NCBI GenBank assembly: GCA_000433735.1
Contig: HF998298.1
Span: 1 to 60,575, forward strand
DNA: 60,575 bases
Direction of reading: 5' to 3'
Origin: Clostridium sp. CAG:167
GTDB taxonomy: Bacteria; Bacillota; Clostridia; Lachnospirales; Lachnospiraceae
Numbering within the stretch: the first letter of the stretch is position 1; each line of letters starts with the position of its first letter. Of the stretch, positions 33,062 to 41,756 are shown piece by piece. The translations under genes and the position numbers were made by a program. The notes under the pieces were generated by a model. The model searched no databases. It saw only the letters and a list, made by a program, of their open reading frames with translations, and was not told the DNA's origin.

Positions 33062-35224
33062 CTATTTCTCCCAGTAAAGTTCAATCTCATCCCCTTCTTG
33101 AAGAGGCTGTGTGAACTCCTGATCCTCTCCATTGATCTTTGTAATCAGCTTTGTTCCCCCTGCTTTTGTCAGATCAAACGGATACGCATCAAACACATCC
33201 ACAAAGATTGGTTTTTGCTTTAACGGAAGAGTTACCTTCGTTCCATTTACCTTTACATGAACCGGTTCGAAAGACGCTGTTTCATGGATGATCCTTCTCT
33301 TTTCAGTATTTCCCTGAATGATCTCTCCATCGCTTCCTAACTTATCCGTGTCAAAGGGAAGGTCTCTTGCCCAGTCCGGCAAAGGTTTCATTGGCTGCAG
33401 CAGCGGATCTTCTTCCATCTGCTCCTGCTGTTTTTCTTCCGGTGTCTTTTCTTCCACCTCCTGTTTCGCCGCCGGTTTTTCAGGTATTTTTTCAATTACA
33501 TCACCATCCGACACTTTGGCTGTCATTCCCGCTTCTCTGCCATTTAAAAGTACCTTCTCCGGCTTTTCTATATCCGCATACTCAAATACTTTTCCTACCG
33601 AAAAATACTCAAATATATGAATTTCATCTCCATTCTGAACTACATAAGACAGATCCTCCGGCCGTCCGTTTACCTCCACCGGACATGGGCAGATCCAGTC
33701 TCTTCCATACATCACTATATGCATTTCTTTTTTACATTCTTCCAGGCTCTGAAGACGGATCACTGCTTTTTCACCCTTAGTAGAAGGTCGGATCGTAACC
33801 TCATCATTCTCTTTCACAATCTCGTTAAGGCTGGCCTCTCTTCCATTGCACTTGATCTCAGCCACCTCTCCCGTCTTTCCTTTGGCCTCCTTGATTTCTC
33901 CATTAACCGTATAACGGATGGTATCACCTCTTACCGGGAACAGATGATCTTTGGAAAAACCGGAACTGATACATGCATCCAGTATCGTAGCCTTTCCGTT
34001 GTCATACAGTTTTACCCGCTGCTGGTTTACCTGGACATGGATAAAATTATTGTTCTGCTCATAATAACTCATGCAGATACCAATCGGTGTCACCAAAGTA
34101 GAATCCTTATGTATTCCTTCCTGGGCAAAATGTACATTGCCCAGGACCTCTGCTCCCCGGACCGCTACCCGGTTTTCAGGAAGGGAGAGGGCTCTGGCAA
34201 GGCAGTCCGTAAATCCATCATGCTTGCCACCGCCTCCTACTACAAAGACAGCACTGACGGTTTTGTTACCATTCAGCTCAATGATGCTTTCACCGACCTT
34301 TTGTGCAATCTTTTCCATGGTTTCCTTTACAATAGAGGCAATTTCTTCTTTGGACACCTTTAGTTTTTCACCAAATATATTTTTATAAGATAAAACTTTT
34401 CTCTTCTCATACTGGCGTTTCAAAGACTCTGCCGTCTCAAAATCAATCAGCAGGCTCTGGGCAATGGCCTCTGTGATCTCATCTCCTGCCAGAGGGATCA
34501 TGCCAAATGCGATAATACTGCCATCTTTCACAATAGAAATATCCGAGGTACCGGCTCCTACATCCACTAAAGCAATGTTAAGCAGTCTGAACTTCTCCGG
34601 GATCGCCACTTGAATGGCCGCTATCGGCTCCAGCGTCAGACTTGACACATGCAGCCCTGCGCCCTCTACTGCCGCATACAATCCATCTACCACCTCTTCC
34701 GGCAAAAATGTAGCGATCAGATCTACTCCGATATTGCTGGCCGTATGCAGTTCCACCATCTCCATGGGATATTCATTCAGATAATACTTCACAGCCGAAT
34801 ATCCCACACAGAAAAAGTTCTTGTCCTCTCTGCTGATTTCCTGACGGATCTCCTCATATGCCTTTTCCACTGCCAGCATATCCAGTGATTTGATGTGTTC
34901 TTTCGTCACTTTGGTATCTGATGGAAAATCATACACCGCATGCACCTGCTTTGTCTTCAGAACCCTGCCTGCAGCAGCAATACACACATCTTTCAATTCC
35001 TCTCCAATGCGTTCCTCCAACCGATGCTTTACTTCTGCAATTGTCTTTGCCACCGTATGTATATCATGAATCTGTCCGTCGATCACTGCTCTGGTAGTAT
35101 GTTCTATAGACTCCTGGGCAATAACAACAAAACGGTCCGCTCCCATTCTGTATCCTACGGTGCCTACAATACTTCTGGTACCAATATCTAATCCAAATAC
35201 ATAACCTTCATTTTTGTTTGTCAT
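33062..35224 (-). CDS. FtsA-like ATPase with long beta-grasp-type C-terminal extension
   Basis: Actin-fold ATPase of the FtsA/PilM group: FGLDIGTRSIVG near the N-terminus (phosphate 1), VDVGAGTSDISIV near residue 230 (phosphate 2) and FVVGGGGKHDGF near 335 (adenosine). After the actin fold (about residue 400) it carries some 320 residues not found in cell-division FtsA. These contain repeated phrases of the type VNG...L......GDEI (for example VEVNGRPEDLSYVVQNGDEI and the C-terminal LITKINGEDQEF), which look like small ubiquitin/ThiS-like beta-grasp modules. No amphipathic FtsA tail is seen. GTG eight codons upstream is possible; AGAAGG favours this ATG. Role in division or envelope assembly is inferred. 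Confidence 0.75.
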   Translation of the reverse strand: MTNKNEGYVFGLDIGTRSIVGTVGYRMGADRFVVIAQESIEHTTRAVIDGQIHDIHTVAKTIAEVKHRLEERIGEELKDVCIAAAGRVLKTKQVHAVYDFPSDTKVTKEHIKSLDMLAVEKAYEEIRQEISREDKNFFCVGYSAVKYYLNEYPMEMVELHTASNIGVDLIATFLPEEVVDGLYAAVEGAGLHVSSLTLEPIAAIQVAIPEKFRLLNIALVDVGAGTSDISIVKDGSIIAFGMIPLAGDEITEAIAQSLLIDFETAESLKRQYEKRKVLSYKNIFGEKLKVSKEEIASIVKETMEKIAQKVGESIIELNGNKTVSAVFVVGGGGKHDGFTDCLARALSLPENRVAVRGAEVLGNVHFAQEGIHKDSTLVTPIGICMSYYEQNNNFIHVQVNQQRVKLYDNGKATILDACISSGFSKDHLFPVRGDTIRYTVNGEIKEAKGKTGEVAEIKCNGREASLNEIVKENDEVTIRPSTKGEKAVIRLQSLEECKKEMHIVMYGRDWICPCPVEVNGRPEDLSYVVQNGDEIHIFEYFSVGKVFEYADIEKPEKVLLNGREAGMTAKVSDGDVIEKIPEKPAAKQEVEEKTPEEKQQEQMEEDPLLQPMKPLPDWARDLPFDTDKLGSDGEIIQGNTEKRRIIHETASFEPVHVKVNGTKVTLPLKQKPIFVDVFDAYPFDLTKAGGTKLITKINGEDQEFTQPLQEGDEIELYWEK

Positions 35225-35289
35225 AATCTTTGCCTTCTCATTCCTCACTGTAAAAATCTCATGGGTAAAATTTCTCTAAATAATATATA

Positions 35290-35298
35290 ATTATAACA
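35290..35298 (-). promoter_or_regulatory. Extended -10 promoter before the FtsA-like gene
   Basis: TGTTATAAT on the minus strand is an extended -10 with a perfect TATAAT; no clear -35. It lies in the gap after coaE, giving a leader of about 60 bases. Confidence 0.5.
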
Positions 35299-35307
35299 TA
35301 ATCCAGC

Positions 35308-35886
35308 CTAGATTGGTAGCAGTTCTTTTATCTGTTCCCAAAGTTTATCCGGATCTTCATCATTAAATAAAACATGACTGCATTTTTGCTTCAATTCTTC
35401 ATAAGACATCTGCTTTTGCATAATAGAAAGAGACTTTTCTCTGGAGTATCCACGACTTTTTAAAAGTCTGTCTATACGGATCTCCGGATCTGTAAAAATG
35501 CCCCAGACCTCATCGCAGTATGCATCACAGCCGCTTTCAAACATCAACGCTGTTTCCACTACCACAAGAGGTTCCGCCTGCCACATACGGATCCGTTCTT
35601 TTATTTCTTTTTTTACGCTGGGATGCACAATCTCATTTACCTGTCTTCTCTTTTCATCATCTCCATAAATAATCTGTGCCATCTTTTCCCTCTTTATATG
35701 CCCTGTTTCGTCCAAAATGCTGCTGCCCAGGAGAGCGACGATCTGCTCATAGCACTCTGTCCCCGGTTCCATGACTTCATGGCCCAGATTGTCTGCCAAG
35801 ATCACTTTTGCTCCCTTTTTCTTTTCCAGCATAGACAAAAGCGTGGATTTCCCACATCCTACACCGCCGGTAATTCCCAGTACCAT
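35308..35886 (-). CDS. coaE: Dephospho-CoA kinase
   Basis: P-loop kinase of 192 residues catalysing the last step of coenzyme A synthesis. Walker A is GITGGVGCGKSTLL near residue 4, with DNLGHEVM and ALMFESG (lid and acceptor regions) following. It lies 11 bases after polA, the polA-coaE order common in Firmicutes. GGAGG lies close before the ATG. Confidence 0.95.
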   Translation of the reverse strand: MVLGITGGVGCGKSTLLSMLEKKKGAKVILADNLGHEVMEPGTECYEQIVALLGSSILDETGHIKREKMAQIIYGDDEKRRQVNEIVHPSVKKEIKERIRMWQAEPLVVVETALMFESGCDAYCDEVWGIFTDPEIRIDRLLKSRGYSREKSLSIMQKQMSYEELKQKCSHVLFNDEDPDKLWEQIKELLPI

Positions 35887-35897
35887 AAGTTCCTCCT

Positions 35898-38594
35898 TTA
35901 TTTTGCCTCGTACCAGCTGTTTCCCTGTTTCACATCTGCAATCAGCGGCACCGCCAGATCACAGGCATGGACCATTTCCTCCTGAAGGATTTTCTTCACC
36001 TGTTCGATCTCTTCCGGATGGGTTTCAATCAGCAGTTCATCATGAATCTGCAGGATCAGCCGGGAACGGCATCCCTCTTTGATCAGTCTGTCGTGCACAT
36101 GATTCATGGCGATTTTGATAATATCTGCCGCTGTTCCCTGGATCGGCGAGTTCATAGCGATCCTTTCACCAAACTGACGCTGCATGAAGTTTTTGCTTTT
36201 CAGTTCCGGAATTGGTCTTCTTCTTCCAAACAAAGAAGAAACATAGCCCTTTGTTTTTCCCATTTCAACCAAAGAATCCATATACTCTTTTACCCGGTCA
36301 TACATGGCAAAATAATCTTTTATATACTGCTCTGCCTCTTTTTTCGATATATTCAGATCTCTTGAAAGTCCAAAACCACTAATGCCGTAAATAATACCAA
36401 AATTCACTGCCTTTGCATTTCTTCTCTGCAGATCCGTCACCTCTTCAAATGGTGTATGGAATACAAGGGATGCTGTCGTACGATGTATATCCGCATTTTC
36501 CCTGTACGCCTCAATAAGGTGTTTATCCTGGGACATATGGGCCAATACGCGCAGTTCGATCTGTGAATAATCCGCATCCAGAAAAACATATCCCTCCTGT
36601 GGCACAAATACCTTTCGGATCTCCCTTCCCAATTCCATGCGGATGGGGATATTCTGAAGATTTGGCTCCGTACTGCTTAAGCGGCCGGTAGCCGTAATGG
36701 TCTGGTTAAAGGTGGTATGGATCCTTCCATCCTCTTCATTGATGAACACCGCCAGCCCATCTGCATAAGTAGATTTTAACTTGGCTAACTGCCGGTATTC
36801 CAGTATCATCTCCACGATTGGATCTTCAAAACGGAGTTTTTCCAGTACTTCCGCCGAAGTTGAATACCCCGTCTTTGTTTTCTTCCCATAAGGCATATGC
36901 ATCTTTTCAAACAGGATCACGCCTAACTGTTTCGGTGAATTGATGTTAAATTCTTCTCCTGCTCTCTCATAGATATCCTGCTCCAGCGATGTCAGGCGTT
37001 CTCCCAGTCTGTCTCCGTATTCTTTCAGAGCCTTCTGTTCTACCAATATGCCTGCTTTTTCCATATCTTTCAGTGTAAATACAAGAGGCATTTCAATCTT
37101 TTCAAAAAGATCCCAGGATTTGATCCGTTTTAACTCTTTCCTGAGAGGCGCATAGGCCCTTGCATTGACTAGAGCACAATAGCATAGGTATTTAACACAT
37201 TCTTCCTTTTTCTCATCAAAAGCTGTTTCAAAAGCCATCTTGCCAAACATCTGGCTGTACGGATAAAAGGATATATCCCCATAGTTTTCTGCCAGATCTT
37301 CCTCCATAAATCCTTTCTGGATCGGTTCGATCAGGTAGGCTGCCACTGCCGTATCAAAACAGTTTTCCCTGGAAGAAACAGTAAGGCAGTCCAGCTGGCC
37401 TTTCCAGTCATTGGCACTGATCACATATTTCCCGGAAAGTTCTTTGACCTTTTCAAGGATTTCCTGTTCCGGCAGTTTTTCCCCGGTTTCCAGGCAGTAA
37501 ACATTCTCTCCATCCAGACATACTGCCAGAGCCAGCAATCTCTTTGGTTCTTCCATAAACAAAGTAAGCTGGCCTGCACCGTCCATAGACATATTGGTAT
37601 TTTTGCGAAACACACTGCGAAGTCCCACAACCGTCCCGGACGGAACTTTCTCAAACAACTGCTCCATTTCCTGCCGGGTCGTTATCGTGTGGAATTTTTC
37701 CTCCACTCCCTGATTTCCTGCCGCATCAGCGTCAAACTTTTTCAGAATGGATTTAATATCCAGCGACTGGATCAGAGAAAATGCCTTGGCATTAAAAATA
37801 TCTTCCAGCCGGCACTGATCCATAGTGACACCCAGCTTGCAGTCCGTTTTGATCGTAGCCAGTGCTTTGCTGAGTTTTGCCAGTTTCACATTGGCCGCCA
37901 CTGCATCATGGGCTCTTTTAGGAGTAATATCATCTACATGAGCCAGCGTATTTTCCACCGTACCATATAAAGTCAGAAGTTTTACCGCCGTCTTTTCTCC
38001 TACTCCCGGCACTCCCGGAATGTTGTCCGATGAATCTCCCATCAATCCTTTCAGATCAATAATCTGAGGCGGGGTAATGCCATACTTTTGGATCACTCCG
38101 GAAGGATCATAATTTTCCACTATGGTTTTTCCTGCCTTTGTCTTTGGAATCCGCACCGTAGTCTTATCGGTAACTAACTGCAGAAGATCTCTGTCTCCGG
38201 ACACAACCGAAACGGTAAATCCTTCCTTTTCCGCCTTCTTTGCCATAGTTCCCAGAATGTCATCGGCCTCGATCCCATCCTGGAAATAGATCTTTATATT
38301 CATAGCTTCCAGTATTTCCCGGATCACCGGCACCTGCTGGCGCAGTTCCTCCGGCATAGGTTTTCTGGTCCCTTTATACTCTGCATACATTTCATGCCGG
38401 AATGTGGGTGCTTTCTGGTCAAACGCCACCAGCATATGGCTTGGTTCTTCCTCTTCTATGAACTTAAACATAATATTTAAAAATCCATACACTGCGTTGG
38501 TATGAAGTCCCTGCCGGTTTGTCAGATCCGGCACTCCATAAAAAGCTCGATTCAATATGCTGTTTCCATCCAGCAGGATCAATTTATTTTCCAA
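35898..38594 (-). CDS. polA: DNA polymerase I (5'-exonuclease plus polymerase; proofreading domain inactive)
   Basis: Family A polymerase of 898 residues. Residues 1-290 are the 5'-3' exonuclease (LLDGNSILNRAFYG, DGIEADDILGT). Residues 300-480 occupy the place of the 3'-5' exonuclease, but the expected DxE and the final Asp are missing, so proofreading is probably lost. The polymerase domain has motif A DADYSQIELRVLAH, motif B RRNAKAVNFGIIYGISG and motif C LQIHDELLIE. The start is TTG with AGAGAGG eight bases before it; no ATG fits the family N-terminus. A tRNA terminator lies just upstream, so polA needs read-through or a hidden promoter. Confidence 0.95.
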   Translation of the reverse strand: MENKLILLDGNSILNRAFYGVPDLTNRQGLHTNAVYGFLNIMFKFIEEEEPSHMLVAFDQKAPTFRHEMYAEYKGTRKPMPEELRQQVPVIREILEAMNIKIYFQDGIEADDILGTMAKKAEKEGFTVSVVSGDRDLLQLVTDKTTVRIPKTKAGKTIVENYDPSGVIQKYGITPPQIIDLKGLMGDSSDNIPGVPGVGEKTAVKLLTLYGTVENTLAHVDDITPKRAHDAVAANVKLAKLSKALATIKTDCKLGVTMDQCRLEDIFNAKAFSLIQSLDIKSILKKFDADAAGNQGVEEKFHTITTRQEMEQLFEKVPSGTVVGLRSVFRKNTNMSMDGAGQLTLFMEEPKRLLALAVCLDGENVYCLETGEKLPEQEILEKVKELSGKYVISANDWKGQLDCLTVSSRENCFDTAVAAYLIEPIQKGFMEEDLAENYGDISFYPYSQMFGKMAFETAFDEKKEECVKYLCYCALVNARAYAPLRKELKRIKSWDLFEKIEMPLVFTLKDMEKAGILVEQKALKEYGDRLGERLTSLEQDIYERAGEEFNINSPKQLGVILFEKMHMPYGKKTKTGYSTSAEVLEKLRFEDPIVEMILEYRQLAKLKSTYADGLAVFINEEDGRIHTTFNQTITATGRLSSTEPNLQNIPIRMELGREIRKVFVPQEGYVFLDADYSQIELRVLAHMSQDKHLIEAYRENADIHRTTASLVFHTPFEEVTDLQRRNAKAVNFGIIYGISGFGLSRDLNISKKEAEQYIKDYFAMYDRVKEYMDSLVEMGKTKGYVSSLFGRRRPIPELKSKNFMQRQFGERIAMNSPIQGTAADIIKIAMNHVHDRLIKEGCRSRLILQIHDELLIETHPEEIEQVKKILQEEMVHACDLAVPLIADVKQGNSWYEAK

Positions 38595-38622
38595 TTTTAC
38601 TACCTCTCTGTTCTTAATAACG

Positions 38623-38664
38623 AAAAAAGCGCCATATAACTGAATGAATCAGCTATACAACGCT
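38623..38664 (-). terminator. Terminator of tRNA-Leu
   Basis: On the minus strand a 16-pair stem (38649-38664 with 38628-38643, four G-U pairs) and a five-base loop is followed by T5. It lies 17 bases after the tRNA and 28 bases before polA. Confidence 0.85.
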
Positions 38665-38680
38665 TCTCTCTGGCATATTA

Positions 38681-38764
38681 TGCGGATGGCGGGACTTGAA
38701 CCCGCACGATGTCACCACCGCAAGATTTTGAGTCTTGTGCGTCTGCCAATTCCGCCACATCCGC
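38681..38764 (-). tRNA. tRNA-Leu (anticodon CAA)
   Basis: The minus strand folds as a class II tRNA of 84 bases. The acceptor arm is GCGGATG with CATCCGC; the D loop lies in GGCGGAATTGGCAGACGC. The anticodon stem CAAGA/TCTTG has loop CTCAAAA (anticodon CAA). A long variable arm CGGTGGTGACATCG follows, then T arm GCGGGTTCAAGTCCCGC. Discriminator A; the 3' CCA is not encoded. It reads the TTG leucine codon. Confidence 0.95.
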
Positions 38765-38779
38765 TCAACAACAAGACTT

Positions 38780-38808
38780 ATTATATGACGGAATACAATT
38801 TTTGTCAA
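38780..38808 (-). promoter_or_regulatory. Perfect consensus promoter of tRNA-Leu
   Basis: TTGACA (38803-38808), 17-base spacer, TATAAT (38780-38785) on the minus strand: all 12 consensus positions match, as often for stable RNA genes. Confidence 0.92.
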
Positions 38809-38820
38809 CAGTTTTTTTCT

Positions 38821-40290
38821 CTATTTTTTCAAAAGACTTATTTTCTTCTCCAATGCCTCTACCACGACCTCCATTACACGGATACGGGCGTATAGTTTTG
38901 AATTTCCCTCAATGATATGCCATGGTGCCTGCTCTGTGGAAGTCCGCACGATCATTTCATCCACTGCCACTTCATACTGATCCCATTTTTCCCGGTTCCG
39001 CCAGTCTTCATCCGTGATCTTCCACTGTTTTTCAGGAATTTCCTGTCTCTGTTCAAACCGGACTGCCTGTTCTTCTTTGTCAATATGCATCCAGAATTTT
39101 AAAAGGACTGCTCCATGCTCTGTCAGCTGTCTCTCCATATGATTGATCTCTGCATAAGCCCGCTTCCACTCATCCTCTCTGGCAAAACCTTCTATACGCT
39201 CTACCAGCACTCTTCCATACCAGGTCCGGTCAAAGATTGTTATTTTGCCATCCTCTGGAAACTTGTTCCAGAAACGCCACAGGTAATGGTGGGATTTTTC
39301 CAGATCATTAGGTGCACTTACCGGTACCACTTCATAACCTCTCGGATCCATAGCCTGGGTCAGACGCTTGATGGCACCACCTTTGCCACCGGCATCCCAT
39401 CCTTCAAAAGCCAGCACCACCGGGACTTTCAGCCGGTAACATTCATTTTGCAGAACAGCCAGTTTCTTTTGCAGTTTTTTCTTTTTACTCTTATATTCTT
39501 CCGGCGTAAGACTCTTTGTAAGATCCACTCCCTGCAGTATAGAATTACGCATAGGATCTGCCCCTTCTTCCGCCTCTTTAAACACCTTCTGGCTTTTTTC
39601 AAGAAGCGCCATCTCCATTCTGTCCACCAGTTCCTTCATGATCTTGCACACAGCAAACCGTCTGTCCATAGACTCCACAATGATCCACGGTGCATTGGCT
39701 CTGTCCGTATCATGGAGGATTGTATCATAGGCCTGCAGTATTTCTTTATATTGGTCCTTTTCTTTCCATGCCCTGTCCGACACTTTCCAGGCTGTTTCTT
39801 TGTTTTCCCGGATCTTTTCCAATCGGTTTTTTTGTTCTTTTTCGGATATGAGCAAAAAAAACTTGCACAAAACCATACCATCTTCCGTCAGCATTTTCTC
39901 TACTGCATTCACCTGATCCTCTGCCGCCTGACCGCTTCTTATGCCCTGATACCAGCTGCTGTCAAAAATATGGATCCGTCCTCTGGCCGGAATTTTTGTT
40001 AAAAAGCGGTGAAAATACGGATATTTTTTATCTGCTTTTTTCTCATTTCCCATGGCAAATACCTGAAAGCCTCTGGGATCCAGACACCGGATCAGCCGGT
40101 TAATCATCGTTCCTTTTCCGGCTGCCTCTAACCCTTCCATAAAGATCATCACCGGAATATTTTGTTCCCTGCACTTTCGCTGCAGCTGCGCCAGCCGTGC
40201 CGCCTGCCCCAGCCGTATTTCCAGATGTGATACCGTTTCGTTATACTCTTTTTCATTCATTTTTTTAGAAAGATCGATTTGTTCTAACAT
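38821..40290 (-). CDS. pap: Polyphosphate:AMP phosphotransferase (two-domain PPK2)
   Basis: Protein of 489 residues made of two PPK2 kinase domains in tandem. The C-terminal copy has a complete Walker A (GWDAGGKGGAIKRL) and Walker B/lid (IFDRTWYGRVLVERIEGF). The N-terminal copy is altered (GLEAAGKGTM, IFDSSWYQGI), lacking the Arg residues that hold polyphosphate. This is the class II PPK2 design that uses polyphosphate to convert AMP to ADP. In the family the second copy is taken to be the active one; that is inference here. GTG nine bases upstream of the chosen ATG abuts the ribosome site AGAGGG, so ATG is preferred. Confidence 0.9.
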   Translation of the reverse strand: MLEQIDLSKKMNEKEYNETVSHLEIRLGQAARLAQLQRKCREQNIPVMIFMEGLEAAGKGTMINRLIRCLDPRGFQVFAMGNEKKADKKYPYFHRFLTKIPARGRIHIFDSSWYQGIRSGQAAEDQVNAVEKMLTEDGMVLCKFFLLISEKEQKNRLEKIRENKETAWKVSDRAWKEKDQYKEILQAYDTILHDTDRANAPWIIVESMDRRFAVCKIMKELVDRMEMALLEKSQKVFKEAEEGADPMRNSILQGVDLTKSLTPEEYKSKKKKLQKKLAVLQNECYRLKVPVVLAFEGWDAGGKGGAIKRLTQAMDPRGYEVVPVSAPNDLEKSHHYLWRFWNKFPEDGKITIFDRTWYGRVLVERIEGFAREDEWKRAYAEINHMERQLTEHGAVLLKFWMHIDKEEQAVRFEQRQEIPEKQWKITDEDWRNREKWDQYEVAVDEMIVRTSTEQAPWHIIEGNSKLYARIRVMEVVVEALEKKISLLKK

Positions 40291-40340
40291 TACATTCACC
40301 CTCTCTTGTGTTTACTTTTTGCTATTTCCCCATTTTCTAT

Positions 40341-41756
40341 TCACTGCAGGTAAGCATCTAACACTCTTTTGGCAACCGGTACGGCATAAGCACTTCCTGT
40401 ACCGACAGCCTCTACTACCACACTGACTACCAGTTTTTTGCCATTTTTCTCACCATATCCTACAAACCAGGCATGGGAGTCGGTAGAACCATTGTGAAAC
40501 TCGGCTGAACCGGTCTTTCCGCCTGCTTCATAACCCCGTCCCGAGAGAGCTGTGGCCGTTCCGCTTGTGACCGTTTTTCGCATGAGTTTTTTCAATGCTT
40601 TCGCTTCCTTTTTTGTGATGGGCTCAGCTGCCTGTTTCGGAGCATTTTCTGACACAATATTCCCCTTTGTATCTTCTACCCGGTCTACCAGGTATGGTTT
40701 CATAAGTTTTCCGTCATTCAGGGCCGCCGCCACCAGGAAACTGTTCTGGAGAGGTGTCACCAGTGTATTGCCCTGTCCAATGGATACCTGCATGATGTCC
40801 CCTGCTCCCGTAGAAGAATCCACCGTAAAACGGGAAGACTTCTGCTCGATTTTTTCAATGGGCATACTCTTGTTATAGTATAAAGATTCGCATAATTTTT
40901 TCCATTTAGACACATTCAGTCCGCTTCCTATATTACAAAAAGCAGCATTACAAGACTCTGCAAAAGCCATGGAAAGATCCACCCTGCCGTGGACTTCTCC
41001 CTCATAACATTTGATCTTTGTGTCTCCTGATCCAATACTTCCCTGGCACCGATAGGAGTACTTCTCATAATCCGAATTTTCTCTCATAAATTCCAGTGCC
41101 GTATACAGTTTAAAAGTGGACCCAGGCGGGTACAGTCCCTGAGTAGCCCGGTTATAAAGAACTGAGTCGTCCGATGAACTCTGAGTCAGTTTCTTCCATC
41201 TGGCGTCTGTCAGATTGTTTGGATCATAAGATGGCTGGCTAAGCATAACAAGGATTTTGCCGGTTTCCGGATCCATGGCCACAACCGCTCCTTTTTTTGA
41301 TCCCAGTTCTTCCTGTGCCGCCCTTGTAAGTTTCAGGTTCAGGGTAGTCACTACATTGTCTCCCGGATTTTTCTTACCCTGGAGTTCATTTAACATCCCT
41401 TTCAACGGATTGATACTGCTTGTCAGCATCGTATACCCTTCTGTGGATTCCAGTCCTGTCGCACCGTGAGTTGTATGTCCTATCACATGGGCAAATAGTT
41501 CCCCATAAGGATAAACTCTTGTCTCTTCTCCATTTTTTGAGGTCTTGGTATAAGCAAGTCTCTGGCCTCCGGATGCCAGGATGCTTCCCTTGGTAACTCG
41601 CTTTGCCAAAAGTTCCTGTCTTTTATTCTGCGGATTGTTCAACACCTTGTCCGAATCATGTACCACAAAATAAACGATATAACCTGCCATGATCAAAAAT
41701 AAGATCATGAAAAGATAGGTTACCACCGCCATTTCCCGGTTCATCTTTTTAGTCAT
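40341..41756 (-). CDS. Class B penicillin-binding protein (peptidoglycan transpeptidase, PbpA/FtsI type)
   Basis: Single-pass membrane transpeptidase of about 471 residues. It has an N-terminal anchor (MAVVTYLFMILFLIMAGYIVYFVV), then a small pedestal domain and the penicillin-binding domain with PGSTFKL (active Ser), SCN in AESCNAAF and KTG in AGGKTGSAEF. It cross-links peptidoglycan together with the SEDS protein encoded just upstream; such SEDS-bPBP pairs form one synthase. The start chosen overlaps the SEDS stop (ATGACTAA), giving translational coupling; an ATG 15 codons earlier is possible. No PASTA domains. It is shorter than septal FtsI. Confidence 0.93.
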   Translation of the reverse strand: MTKKMNREMAVVTYLFMILFLIMAGYIVYFVVHDSDKVLNNPQNKRQELLAKRVTKGSILASGGQRLAYTKTSKNGEETRVYPYGELFAHVIGHTTHGATGLESTEGYTMLTSSINPLKGMLNELQGKKNPGDNVVTTLNLKLTRAAQEELGSKKGAVVAMDPETGKILVMLSQPSYDPNNLTDARWKKLTQSSSDDSVLYNRATQGLYPPGSTFKLYTALEFMRENSDYEKYSYRCQGSIGSGDTKIKCYEGEVHGRVDLSMAFAESCNAAFCNIGSGLNVSKWKKLCESLYYNKSMPIEKIEQKSSRFTVDSSTGAGDIMQVSIGQGNTLVTPLQNSFLVAAALNDGKLMKPYLVDRVEDTKGNIVSENAPKQAAEPITKKEAKALKKLMRKTVTSGTATALSGRGYEAGGKTGSAEFHNGSTDSHAWFVGYGEKNGKKLVVSVVVEAVGTGSAYAVPVAKRVLDAYLQ

